Positions 36,094 through 44,844 of a DNA stretch of 64,000 nt are shown here, in pieces (positions within the stretch are counted from its first letter, which is position 1; the number at the start of each line of letters is the position of its first letter). The translations under genes and the position numbers were made by a program. Below the pieces are notes generated by a model. That model was not told the origin of the DNA. It did not search any database and was given only the letters and a program-made list of their open reading frames with translations. The DNA is from Mycolicibacterium neworleansense (lineage in GTDB: Bacteria > Actinomycetota > Actinomycetes > Mycobacteriales > Mycobacteriaceae): assembly GCF_001245615.1 (NCBI RefSeq), contig NZ_CWKH01000001.1, forward strand, positions 2,480,001 to 2,544,000, written 5' to 3'.

Positions 36094-39063
36094 CTACTTG
36101 GACGAGTTGAACTTGTTCATCGCATCGTTCAACTGCTGCAACGCCTGCCCGTACTTGCCGAAGTCACCGCTGCGCTGCGCATCCTGCGCCGCCGACAGGG
36201 CCGACTCGACCTCCTTGAGCGCGGCAGCCTTGGCCGGCGACAACTGCACCGGCTGACCCGGCGGGATCGCCGCCGCCGGGGGTGCGACGACCTGCGGTGC
36301 CTGCCCATCCTCCGGAGCGGCCTGCGGCTTGCCGTCAGTGGGGGCCACGTTGGTGGCGGTGGCCCCTGCGCCCGGGCCGAACAGCTCGGTCAGCGCGTCG
36401 CTCACGGTCGGGCCGTAGCCGACCTTGTCGCCGTAGAGCATGGCCACGCGGATCAGTCGCGGATAGGACGAAGCCGCATCGCTGGTACCCGGCGAGGCGT
36501 AAACCGGTGCCACATAGAGCAATCCGCCGTCGGCCACCGGCAGGGTCAACAGGTTGCCCCACCGGATCCGGTTCAGGTTGTCGCGGCCGATCACACCGAG
36601 GTCCTGCGTCACCGCGGTGTCGGTACTGATCGCGTTGAACGCCTGCTTGGGACCCTTGACCTCACCCGGAATGGTCAGCACGGTGATCTTGCCGTAGCTC
36701 GACGGATCCGAGCTGGCGCTGACATAGGCGGCCAGGAACTCGCGCTGCAGCCAGTTCAGTGCGCTGGTCAACTGGAACGACGACGAGTTGTCGTTGTTGG
36801 CCAGATCCCGGGCCACGATGTAGTACGGCGGCTGATAGCTGCTCGCGTTCGGGTTGGGATCCAGCGGCACGTTCCAGAAGTCGGCGTTGGTGAAGAACTT
36901 CACCGGATCGTCGACGTGGTACTTGGTCAGCAGGGACCGCTGCACCTTGAACAGGTCCTCGGGGTACCGCAGGTGCGCCTGCAACTCCGGGGAAATGTCG
37001 GCCTTCGGTTTGACGGTGCCCGGGAAGACGCTCATCCAGGCCTTGAGCACCGGATCCTGTTCGTCCTGGGCGTAGAGCGTCACCGTGCCGTCGTAGGCAT
37101 CGACGGTGGCCTTGACCGAGTTGCGGATGTAGGACACCTGCTTGTCGGGAGCCAACCGGTTGACCGCCACCTCGTTGGAGTCGGCAGTGGCACTCGACAG
37201 CGTGGTGAGCTCCGAGTACGGGTAGTTGTCCAGCGTCGTGTAGCCGTCGACGATCCACACCATGCGCTTGTTGACGATCGCCGGGTACACGCTGGTGTCG
37301 GTGGTCAGCCACGGCGCCACCGCCTCGACCCGCTCGGCTGGATCCCGGTTGAACAGGATCTTGCTGTTCTCTCCGATCACGTTGGACAGCAGGAAGTTCC
37401 GCTCGGCGAACTTGGCCGCGAACACCGACCGGGCCAGCCAGTTGCCGATCGGCACGCCGCCGGTGCCGGTGTAGGTGTAGTTCTTGGTGTCGGTGTTGGT
37501 CTCGTAGTCGTACTCGCGGTCGACATCACCGTTCTTGCCGACGATCGCGTAGTCGGCAGAGGTGTCGGCGATCACCGGCCCGAAGTACACGCGGGGCTGA
37601 TCCAGCGGCGCCGGTCCAGGTGAGATCACCTTGCCGTTGGCGCCGACGACGCTGGCGAGGAACTCGGGATAACCGCCGTTCTGGTTGGGGTCGTTGGCGA
37701 TACCGCGCACAGTGTTGGCCGGAGAGGCGATGAAGCCGTTGCCATGGGTGTAGACAGTGTGCCGGTTGATCCAGTCACGCTGGTTCTCGATCAACCGGTC
37801 CGGGTTGAGTTCGCGTGCGGCGACGACGAAGTCGCGCAGATTGCCGTCAGGGCCGGCATAGCGGTCGATGGCCAGCTGATCCGGGAAGAAGTAGAAGTTC
37901 TTGCCCTGCTGGAACTGGGTGAAGGCGGGGCTGACGATCGTCGGATCGAGCAGGCGGATGTTCGACGTGGTCGCCCGGTCCGCAGCGACCTGCGCGGCGG
38001 TGGTCTGACCGTTGCTCTCGTAATTGCGGTAGGTCACCGTCTCGTCGGTCAGCCCGTAGGCCTGCCTGGTCGCGGTGATACTGCGGCTGATGTACTCGCT
38101 TTCCTTCTGCGCGGCGTTCGGCTTGACGCTGAACTGCTCGACGATCAGCGGCCAGCCCGCGCCCACCACCAGCGAGCTCAGCAGCAACAACACCACACCG
38201 ATGGCCGGAATTCGCAAGTCGCGCAGGACGATCGCCGAGAACACCGCCACCGCGCAGATCAGCGCGATCGCCAGCAGGATCAGCTTGGCCGGCAGCACGG
38301 CGTTGATGTCGGTGTAGCCGGCACCGGTGAACGGCTTGGCGGCGCGGGTGTTGCTGAGCAACTCGTAGCGATCCAGCCAGTACGCGAATGCCTTCAGCAG
38401 GATGAGGAAGCCGACCAGGCTGATCAGCTGGATGCGTGCGGCGCGGCTCAGCGCCCCGCTACGCCCGGTCAGCCGGATCCCGCCGAACACGTAGTGCCCC
38501 AGCAGGTTCGCGACGAACGCCAGGAACGTCGCGACGAACAGGTATGTCAACACCAGCCGGTAGAACGGCAGGTCGAACGCGTAGAAGCCGAGGTCGCGGC
38601 CGAACTGCGGATCGGTTATCCCGAAATCACTGCCGTGCAGGAACAACTGCACCCGCACCCAATAGCTCTGCGCGATCACACCGGCCAGCAGGCCGATGAA
38701 GACGGGCACCCCGATCCCGAACAGCCGCAGCCGGGCCAGCACGGTGGTGCGGTAACGCGCCACCGGATCATTGGGGCCGGCGGCCGGGACGAACACCGGA
38801 CGGCTGCGGTAGGCCAACGCCAGCCCGGCGAACACCACCGCGCCGATGAGCAACCCCACCACGAGGAACACGATCAGGCGGGTCGCCAGCACGGTGGTGA
38901 ACACCGACCGGTACCCCAACTCGCCGAACCACAACCAGTCGACGTAACCGTCGACCACCCGGGGTCCGATCAACAACGCCAGCACCGCCACCAGTGCCAG
39001 GCCGATCAGCACCCGGCTACGTCGCGTCAGCTTCGGCATCCTCGCCGCGGGCCGCATCCCCAC
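36094..39063 (-). CDS. UPF0182 membrane protein (Rv3193c-like)
   Basis: 989 residues. About seven N-terminal membrane segments (residues 15-320, for example [16 protein letters not shown] and [20 protein letters not shown]) are followed by a large soluble domain with the UPF0182 signatures [38 protein letters not shown] and [18 protein letters not shown]. The C-terminus has a Pro/Ala linker and a helical end ([16 protein letters not shown]). GTG at 39063 or the ATG two codons later may start it. Conserved in actinobacteria with no firm function. Confidence 0.9.
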   Translation of the reverse strand: MGMRPAARMPKLTRRSRVLIGLALVAVLALLIGPRVVDGYVDWLWFGELGYRSVFTTVLATRLIVFLVVGLLIGAVVFAGLALAYRSRPVFVPAAGPNDPVARYRTTVLARLRLFGIGVPVFIGLLAGVIAQSYWVRVQLFLHGSDFGITDPQFGRDLGFYAFDLPFYRLVLTYLFVATFLAFVANLLGHYVFGGIRLTGRSGALSRAARIQLISLVGFLILLKAFAYWLDRYELLSNTRAAKPFTGAGYTDINAVLPAKLILLAIALICAVAVFSAIVLRDLRIPAIGVVLLLLSSLVVGAGWPLIVEQFSVKPNAAQKESEYISRSITATRQAYGLTDETVTYRNYESNGQTTAAQVAADRATTSNIRLLDPTIVSPAFTQFQQGKNFYFFPDQLAIDRYAGPDGNLRDFVVAARELNPDRLIENQRDWINRHTVYTHGNGFIASPANTVRGIANDPNQNGGYPEFLASVVGANGKVISPGPAPLDQPRVYFGPVIADTSADYAIVGKNGDVDREYDYETNTDTKNYTYTGTGGVPIGNWLARSVFAAKFAERNFLLSNVIGENSKILFNRDPAERVEAVAPWLTTDTSVYPAIVNKRMVWIVDGYTTLDNYPYSELTTLSSATADSNEVAVNRLAPDKQVSYIRNSVKATVDAYDGTVTLYAQDEQDPVLKAWMSVFPGTVKPKADISPELQAHLRYPEDLFKVQRSLLTKYHVDDPVKFFTNADFWNVPLDPNPNASSYQPPYYIVARDLANNDNSSSFQLTSALNWLQREFLAAYVSASSDPSSYGKITVLTIPGEVKGPKQAFNAISTDTAVTQDLGVIGRDNLNRIRWGNLLTLPVADGGLLYVAPVYASPGTSDAASSYPRLIRVAMLYGDKVGYGPTVSDALTELFGPGAGATATNVAPTDGKPQAAPEDGQAPQVVAPPAAAIPPGQPVQLSPAKAAALKEVESALSAAQDAQRSGDFGKYGQALQQLNDAMNKFNSSK

Positions 39064-39159
39064 TCGTGAACTCCCGTTTCAGCCTCGGTGGACTCGTGAC
39101 ATGCCCGATGGGGCCGCCCGATTTTCTACAACTCTAGTCATCCACCGGCCGGGTGCGGT

Positions 39160-40188
39160 TCAGCAGCGAGGAGGTTCGCCACCGGCAGAAATCGTGTGCA
39201 GCGCATCGACCGCCTGGGTCAGCGTCTCCACCCGCACCAGGTCCATGCCGTCCTGGAGCGCCGACCGGGCCTCGGTGCAGTTGTCGGCGGGCACCAGGAA
39301 GACCGTGGCCCCCGCCTCCTTGGCGGCCAGCATCTTGTGGGTGATGCCGCCGATCGACCCGACCTTGCCCTCGCCGGTGATGGTTCCGGTGCCGGCGATG
39401 AACTTTCCGTCGTTGAGATCGCCGGTGGTCAGCTTGTCGACGACGGCCAGGCTGAACATGAGCCCGGCCGACGGGCCGCCGATGTTGGCCAGGTTGAAGT
39501 CGATGTCGAAGGGCGCCCACGGCGCATCGAGCACCCCGACCCCCAGGAATCCGTACTCCCGGTCGGGGTTGTCGCCGAGCGTGATGGTCGCGACCCCGGG
39601 CGGCGCGTTCTTACGACGGAAGTCGATGACCAGCTGCTCGCCCGGCTTGGTCTTCTTCAAAATGGCCTGGAACTCGTCGAGGTTGGCCACCGGCGTGCCG
39701 TTCACACCGTCGATCGCGTCGCCGTCGTGCAGCTTCCCGGCCGAAGGACCGGGGTCGGTGACGCTCTGCACCGTCACTGCCATCGGGTACTTGAGGTACG
39801 ACAACGCCGCATACTCGGCGCTGTCCTCGGACTTCTTGAAATCGGAGTTGTTGGCCTCGTCGATCTCGTTCTTGGACTTGTCCGGCGGGTACACCAGGTC
39901 GCGCGGCACCAGCTGCTCACGGCCCGACATCCACAACGCCATCGCCTGGCCCAGGGTCAGGCCGTCGCGCTGGGACACCGTGGTCATGTTCAGATGACCC
40001 GATGTGGGGTGCACGTGGGCGTCGGGACCCTCGATGTCGACGACCTGCTTGCCCTCGACCTCGCCGAGCGTGTTGAACGTCGGACCGGGCCCCAACGAGA
40101 CGAAGGGCACCGTCACCACCGACAGCAGCACGCCGAACGCCACGATCGGCACCAGCGCAACCAGCAGCGTCAAAATCCGCCTGTTCAC
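39160..40188 (-). CDS. PDZ/Lon-protease-like membrane protein (Rv3194c-like)
   Basis: 342 residues from the GTG at 40188. One N-terminal membrane anchor (LTLLVALVPIVAFGVLLSVV), a central PDZ domain (GKLHDGDAIDGVNGTPVANL), and a C-terminal Lon-type S16 domain. The catalytic Ser sits in GGPSAGLMFSLA and the Lys in GEGKVGSIGGITHKMLAA. Likely an extracytoplasmic, membrane-bound serine-lysine protease. The frame is open back to 40509 only as antisense of the next gene. It lies upstream of UPF0182 on the same strand (97 bp) and diverges from the zincin-like gene. Confidence 0.88.
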   Translation of the reverse strand: MNRRILTLLVALVPIVAFGVLLSVVTVPFVSLGPGPTFNTLGEVEGKQVVDIEGPDAHVHPTSGHLNMTTVSQRDGLTLGQAMALWMSGREQLVPRDLVYPPDKSKNEIDEANNSDFKKSEDSAEYAALSYLKYPMAVTVQSVTDPGPSAGKLHDGDAIDGVNGTPVANLDEFQAILKKTKPGEQLVIDFRRKNAPPGVATITLGDNPDREYGFLGVGVLDAPWAPFDIDFNLANIGGPSAGLMFSLAVVDKLTTGDLNDGKFIAGTGTITGEGKVGSIGGITHKMLAAKEAGATVFLVPADNCTEARSALQDGMDLVRVETLTQAVDALHTISAGGEPPRC

Positions 40189-40279
40189 GCCGCCCACAGT
40201 AAAGCCTGCGCGAACGTGTTCACCCACAGCGTGACCCACAGCCGCACCCCGGCACCCGGTGATGAGTACCGTTGTGGGT

Positions 40280-41686
40280 ATGGCTGACCTGCCCTTCGGC
40301 TTCTCCGCCGGGAATGACCCCGACCGAGACAAAGACAAGAAGGACCCCGATTCGGGGTCCGGCTCCGGCAACTCCGGACCAGGTCCGGGATCGGATCCGT
40401 TCGGTTTCGGCATGGGCGGAGCCAACTTCGACATGGGCGACCTCGGGCAGATCTTCACCAAGCTCGGCGAGATGTTCAGCGGCGCAGGCAGCGCGATGGC
40501 CGGCGGCAAACAGTCCGGTCCGGTGAACTACGACCTGGCCCGCCAGCTGGCGTCGAACTCGATCGGCTTCGTCGCACCCGTACCGGAGAAGACGACCGGC
40601 GCGGTCGTCGACGCGGTGCGGCTGGCCGAGACGTGGCTCGACGGGGTCACCCCGCTGCCCGCGGGCACCACCCGATCAGTCGCGTGGACGCCCAGCGACT
40701 GGCTGGACAACACCCTCGACACCTGGAAACGCCTCTGCGACCCGGTGGCCGAGCAGATCTCGTCGGTGTGGGCCTCGGCACTGCCCGAAGAGGCCAAGAG
40801 CATGGCCGGCCCGCTGCTGGCGATGATGTCGCAGATGGGCGGCATGGCGTTCGGCTCACAGCTGGGCCAGGCACTGGGCAAGCTGTCCCGCGAGGTCCTG
40901 ACCTCCACCGATATCGGCCTGCCGCTGGGCCCCAAGGGTGTCGCGGCGCTCATGCCCGAAGCCATCGAAACGCTGGCCGAAGGGCTGGAACGTCCGCGCA
41001 GCGAGATCCTGACCTTCCTGGCCGCCCGCGAGGCCGCCCACCACCGGCTGTTCAGCCACGTGCCGTGGCTGTCCAGCCAGCTGCTCGGCACGGTCGAGGC
41101 CTTCGCCAAGGGCATGAAGGTCGACATGACGGGCATCGAGGACTTCGCGCGTGGCTTCAACCCCGCCTCCCTCGGTGATCCGTCGGAGATGGAACAGCTG
41201 CTCAACCAGGGCATCTTCGAGCCCAAGGCCACCCCCGAGCAGGAAGCCGCCCTCGAGCGGCTGGAAACCCTGCTCGCGCTCATCGAGGGCTGGGTGCAGA
41301 CCGTCGTGACCGCGGCGCTGGGCGATCGCATCCCCGGCACCTCGGCACTGGCCGAGACGCTGCGCCGGCGTCGCGCCACCGGCGGGCCGGCCGAACAGAC
41401 CTTCGCCACGCTCGTGGGCCTGGAACTGCGCCCCCGCAAGATGCGCGAGGCCGCGGTGCTGTGGGAACGGCTGACCGAAGCGGTCGGCACCGACGCCCGC
41501 GACAGCGTGTGGCAGCACCCCGACCTTCTGCCCAGCGCGGCCGATCTCGACGAGCCCGCCGGGTTCATCGACCGGATGATCGGCGGCGACACCAGCGGCC
41601 TCGACAGCGCCTTCGAGCAGGCCATCGCCGACCTGGAGAAGGAACAGGGCGAGGGCCGCGACAAGGGCGACGACAGCGGCAACTGA
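40280..41686 (+). CDS. Zincin-like metallopeptidase, DUF2342 (Rv3195-like)
   Basis: 468 residues from the ATG at 40280 (MADLPFGFSAGND). A disordered Gly/Ser/Asp-rich N-terminal segment (residues 8-50) precedes a helical domain of the DUF2342/zincin-like family. The probable metal site is AAREAAHHRLFSHVPW, with paired histidines after a Glu rather than a standard HExxH. The C-terminus is acidic (DLEKEQGEGRDKGDD). Peptidase activity is not proven for this family. First of three collinear genes (Rv3195-Rv3196-Rv3197 order). Confidence 0.87.
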   Translation: MADLPFGFSAGNDPDRDKDKKDPDSGSGSGNSGPGPGSDPFGFGMGGANFDMGDLGQIFTKLGEMFSGAGSAMAGGKQSGPVNYDLARQLASNSIGFVAPVPEKTTGAVVDAVRLAETWLDGVTPLPAGTTRSVAWTPSDWLDNTLDTWKRLCDPVAEQISSVWASALPEEAKSMAGPLLAMMSQMGGMAFGSQLGQALGKLSREVLTSTDIGLPLGPKGVAALMPEAIETLAEGLERPRSEILTFLAAREAAHHRLFSHVPWLSSQLLGTVEAFAKGMKVDMTGIEDFARGFNPASLGDPSEMEQLLNQGIFEPKATPEQEAALERLETLLALIEGWVQTVVTAALGDRIPGTSALAETLRRRRATGGPAEQTFATLVGLELRPRKMREAAVLWERLTEAVGTDARDSVWQHPDLLPSAADLDEPAGFIDRMIGGDTSGLDSAFEQAIADLEKEQGEGRDKGDDSGN

Positions 41687-41748
41687 CCCTGCGCACGGCC
41701 TGTGGATAACTGAAACGGCCGTCCCCGCTGCCGTGGCAAAGTCATCGC

Positions 41749-42597
41749 ATGACGCGCTACGTGCTGGCCCCGGGCAGACCGATCCTGCTGCGTCCCGACG
41801 AGGCGGTTCAGCTGGGCTGGGATCCGCGGCGCGCCGTGCTGGTCCGTCCCCCGGCCGGCATGACGCAGGCACAACTGGCCGAGCTGCTGCGCGCCCTGCA
41901 AACCGGCGCCACCCGCGACGAATTGGTCACGGCCACAGAAGCATTCGATGATGGCGGGGCCATCGATGAGCTGATCGACGCGCTGACCGAGACCGGAATG
42001 CTCACCTCGATGGCCACCAGGCCGTCACGACGCGCCCGCGCGGCCTCCATCCGCGTCCACGGCCGCGGACCCCTGTCAGAACTGCTGGCCAACGGCCTGC
42101 GGTGCTCGGGCGCGAAAGTCAGGCACAGCGCCAACCCGCACACCAGGAACGTGGCGGCCTCCACCGACCTGGTGGTGCTGGCCGACGATCAGGTCACCGA
42201 CCCACAGCTACTGCAGGACCTGCACCAAAGCGGCATCGCCCACCTGCCGGTGCGGGTTCGCGACGGCGCCGGGCTGGTGGGGCCGCTCGTGATCCCGGGG
42301 GTGACCAGCTGCCTGCACTGCGCCGACCTGCACCGCACCGATCGCGACGCGGCATGGCCGGCCGTGGCCACGCAGCTGCGCGGCGCGGTCGGCAGCGCCA
42401 GCCGCGCGACCATCCTGGCCACCGCGGCGTTGGCGATGCACCAGGTGGACCTGGTGATCCGGGCGGTCGGGCACGCCGGTGGTGACCAGCCGGCGCCCGA
42501 GGTCCCGCCGACGCTGAACACCACCCTCGAACTCGACGCCACTGGGTACTCGATCGTCGCGCGACGCTGGACGCGCCACCCCGACTGTCCGTGTTGA
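41749..42597 (+). CDS. ThiF/TOMM-cyclodehydratase-like protein (Rv3196-like)
   Basis: 282 residues. The N-terminal 90 residues form a winged-helix-like domain (MTQAQLAELLRALQTGATRD). The rest is Rossmann-like (ASIRVHGRGPLSELLANGL, LVVLADDQVTD) and carries two cysteine pairs, TSCLHCADLHRTDRDAAWP in the middle and HPDCPC at the very end. These are the features of ocin-ThiF-like leader-peptide-binding partners in azole peptide synthesis. No precursor peptide or YcaO gene is nearby, so the role is open. Between the zincin-like and ABC1-kinase genes. Confidence 0.75.
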   Translation: MTRYVLAPGRPILLRPDEAVQLGWDPRRAVLVRPPAGMTQAQLAELLRALQTGATRDELVTATEAFDDGGAIDELIDALTETGMLTSMATRPSRRARAASIRVHGRGPLSELLANGLRCSGAKVRHSANPHTRNVAASTDLVVLADDQVTDPQLLQDLHQSGIAHLPVRVRDGAGLVGPLVIPGVTSCLHCADLHRTDRDAAWPAVATQLRGAVGSASRATILATAALAMHQVDLVIRAVGHAGGDQPAPEVPPTLNTTLELDATGYSIVARRWTRHPDCPC

Positions 42598-42654
42598 AAA
42601 CGTTTGTTGCCAGTTGGATGCGGCCCATTCAGGCGAGTCGTGGATGATGGTCTG

Positions 42655-43974
42655 GTGTCTGACATCAAACGTGGAAGCGTGGCACGGAATGCGAAGCTCG
42701 CCGGCCTGGCCGGCGGCATGGCGGGTCGGGCCGCACTGGGCTTCGGCAAGCGTCTGACCGGCAAGTCCAAGGACGAAGTCACTGCCGAATTGATGGACAA
42801 AGCCGCGCAACAACTCTTCACCGTCCTCGGTGAACTCAAGGGCGGCGCGATGAAGGTGGGCCAGGCCCTGTCGGTGATGGAGGCAGCCATCCCCGAGCAG
42901 TACGGCAAGCCGTACCGCGAGGCCCTCACCAAACTGCAGCGCGAGGCCCCGCCGCTGCCGGCCGCCAAGGTGCACCGGGTGCTCGACGCCCAGCTCGGCA
43001 CCAAGTGGCGCGACCGGTTCACCTCGTTCGACGACACCCCGGTCGCCTCGGCCAGCATCGGCCAGGTACACAAGGCGGTGTGGTCCGACGGCCGCGAGGT
43101 GGCCGTCAAGATTCAGTACCCCGGGGCTGACGAAGCCCTGCGGGCCGACCTCAAGTCCATCCAGCGACTGGTGGGCGTGTTCAAGCAGCTGGCCCCGGGT
43201 GCAGACATCCAGGGTGTGGTCGACGAGCTGATCGAACGCACCGAGATGGAGCTCGACTACCGGCTGGAGGCGGACAACCAGCGGGCCTTCGCCAAGGCCT
43301 ACGCGAACGACCCGCATTTCGCCATTCCCCACATCGTGGCCAGCGCCCCCAAGGTGGTGATCGCCGAATGGATGGAAGGCATCCCGATGTCGGAGATCAT
43401 CCGCGACGGGACGCCTGAACAGCGCGACCTGATGGGCACCCGGCTGACCGAGCTGACATTCGGCTCACCCGAACGGCTGGAGATGATGCACGGGGACGCG
43501 CACCCCGGAAACTTCATGCTGCTGCCCGACGGCCGAATGGGCGTCATCGACTTCGGCGCGGTGGCACCGCTGCCCGGCGGGCTGCCCTACGCGCTGGGCG
43601 AGATGATCCGGCTGGCCCGCGACAAGAACTATGACGAGTTGCTTCCGGTCATGGAGGCCGCGGGATTCATCCAGAAGGGTGAACAGGTCTCGATCGAGGA
43701 AGTCAACGACATGCTGCGCCAGTACGTCGAACCCATCGAGGTCGACGTCTTCCATTACACCCGACGGTGGTTGCAGCGCATGGCCGCCGGGCAGATGGAC
43801 AACTCGGTCGCGCAGATCAAGATGGCCCGCCAACTCGACCTCCCGGCGAACCTGGCGATCCCGGCGCGCGTCATCGCGTCCATCACGGCGATCTGCTGTC
43901 AGCTCGATGCCCATGTGCCGGTGAAAGCGATTGCCACACAATTCGTTCCGGGCTTCGTCGAAGAAGCCGCCTAG
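42655..43974 (+). CDS. ABC1/UbiB-family atypical kinase (Rv3197-like)
   Basis: 439 residues from a GTG. Family hallmarks: the KxGQ motif in KGGAMKVGQALSV, ATP-binding Lys in VAVKIQYPG, catalytic loop MMHGDAHPGNFML and metal-binding VIDFGAVAP. ABC1/UbiB proteins support isoprenoid-quinone metabolism, with ATPase rather than protein kinase activity. The M. tuberculosis equivalent has been linked to macrolide tolerance in the whiB7 neighbourhood (recollection). It ends convergently to whiB7, with a 16-bp hairpin between. Confidence 0.87.
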   Translation: MSDIKRGSVARNAKLAGLAGGMAGRAALGFGKRLTGKSKDEVTAELMDKAAQQLFTVLGELKGGAMKVGQALSVMEAAIPEQYGKPYREALTKLQREAPPLPAAKVHRVLDAQLGTKWRDRFTSFDDTPVASASIGQVHKAVWSDGREVAVKIQYPGADEALRADLKSIQRLVGVFKQLAPGADIQGVVDELIERTEMELDYRLEADNQRAFAKAYANDPHFAIPHIVASAPKVVIAEWMEGIPMSEIIRDGTPEQRDLMGTRLTELTFGSPERLEMMHGDAHPGNFMLLPDGRMGVIDFGAVAPLPGGLPYALGEMIRLARDKNYDELLPVMEAAGFIQKGEQVSIEEVNDMLRQYVEPIEVDVFHYTRRWLQRMAAGQMDNSVAQIKMARQLDLPANLAIPARVIASITAICCQLDAHVPVKAIATQFVPGFVEEAA

Positions 43975-43985
43975 AAGCGACGAAT

Positions 43986-44032
43986 CTGCGCTCAGGGTGC
44001 GTTCTTCTCGAACTTTCGCACCCTGAGCGCAG
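43986..44032. terminator. Perfect 16-bp hairpin between convergent genes
   Basis: CTGCGCTCAGGGTGCG (43986-44001) and CGCACCCTGAGCGCAG (44017-44032) pair without mismatch around a 15-base loop. It lies between the stops of the ABC1-kinase and whiB7 genes and can serve both transcripts. No T-run. Confidence 0.65.
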
Positions 44033-44053
44033 TATCGACGTCGGCGCCCGATG

Positions 44054-44353
44054 TCAGGCCGCGGCAACGCTCTTCCGCGGACGCCCACGCGGCCGCTTGC
44101 GGGCCACGATGGTTCCGCGGTCGAGAATCTCGCCGCCCCAAACACCCCATGGCTCTTGCCGTTCCAGTGCGGCGGCCAGGCACTCGTTGCGGATCGGGCA
44201 ATCCGCGCACAGCGCCTTGGCCTGCTCCAGATCGACTGGGCTCTCGGCGAACCACAGATCGGGATTCCCGATGTGGCACGGCACCGCCGGCAGCCGCTCT
44301 TCGCATGTCGACGGCGCGACGCTCACCTCCGGAGCGGTCATCGCAATGGACAT
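44054..44353 (-). CDS. whiB7: WhiB7 iron-sulfur transcriptional regulator
   Basis: 99 residues from the ATG at 44353 (Met5 is an alternative). Iron-sulfur ligands Cys26, Cys49, Cys52 and Cys58 (C...CADCPIRNEC), then the turn EPWGVWGGE and the C-terminal AT-hook KRPRGRPRK that distinguishes WhiB7. It activates intrinsic antibiotic-resistance genes together with the primary sigma factor and induces itself. The leader of about 400 bases holds an upstream ORF and a terminator (see those entries). Confidence 0.96.
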   Translation of the reverse strand: MSIAMTAPEVSVAPSTCEERLPAVPCHIGNPDLWFAESPVDLEQAKALCADCPIRNECLAAALERQEPWGVWGGEILDRGTIVARKRPRGRPRKSVAAA

Positions 44354-44447
44354 GTGCTTATCCCCCTGCTTCCTGGTCGTAGTTTGTCGGCGATCTGTCT
44401 CTTCGAGGGATCTGCGACCAGGTTTCTTGGGGTGGAGAACAACTCCC

Positions 44448-44539
44448 AAAAAAATTGGCCACGGATCCCGTTGACTGCGGTCCGTGGCCATTTGGCTGGT
44501 GATGGGAGCTCTACCTAGTAGGGGCTCCGATCCACGGAC
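44448..44539 (-). promoter_or_regulatory. whiB7 leader attenuator (terminator/antiterminator)
   Basis: On the minus strand, TGGCCACGGA (44481-44490) pairs perfectly with TCCGTGGCCA (44456-44465), followed by a run of seven T (44454-44448): an intrinsic terminator 95 bases before whiB7. The same 5' arm, as CCACGGAC (44480-44487), is also complementary to GTCCGTGG at 44532-44539, inside the last codons of the upstream ORF. The two pairings exclude each other. A ribosome finishing the ORF would cover the distal element and let the terminator form; a stalled ribosome would leave it free to antiterminate. Confidence 0.8.
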
Positions 44540-44739
44540 GCGCCAGTCGCGGCGGCGGGGCGGCGCTTGTGCTGCGGTGCAATAGCAGCAGCGGCGGCGG
44601 CCGGCCATCCAGCGGCGGCGGGGGCAGCGGGTGCGGCGTACCGATGCGCTGCCGGGGAAACCACGGCAGCGGAGACGGCGAGCACGGACAACGGCATGCC
44701 TGCAACCGCTACACCGCTGAATTCGATGTTGATATCCAT
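44515..44739 (-). CDS. whiB7 leader upstream ORF (74 residues)
   Basis: ATG at 44739 (MDINIEFSGVAVAGM) is preceded by GGAAGGAGGG, a strong ribosome-binding site. The 74-residue product is Ala/Pro-rich (a run AAPAAPAAAGWPAAAAAAIA) and ends ...VDRSPY at TAG 44515-44517, 25 bases before the terminator stem. Low complexity and position mark it as a regulatory leader peptide, not a functional protein: its translation state should decide whiB7 read-through. Confidence 0.75.
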   Translation of the reverse strand: MDINIEFSGVAVAGMPLSVLAVSAAVVSPAAHRYAAPAAPAAAGWPAAAAAAIAPQHKRRPAAATGASVDRSPY

Positions 44740-44782
44740 TGCGGGCACCCTCCTTCCGTCTCGTCACCAGAGCTGTGTTACG

Positions 44783-44820
44783 AGGCTAAAGCCTAACAGC
44801 CGAATCGCACAACCTATTTT
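44783..44820 (-). promoter_or_regulatory. Likely whiB7 promoter with AT-rich WhiB7 site
   Basis: Minus strand: AAAATA (44820-44815), then -35 TTGTGC (44812-44807), 18 bases, -10 TAGCCT (44788-44783). An AT-rich patch just upstream of -35 is the known mark of WhiB7-activated promoters. It starts 25 bp after the uvrD2 stop. Confidence 0.55.
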
Positions 44821-44844
44821 CTACCTGCGGTTTTGGCGCAATCT

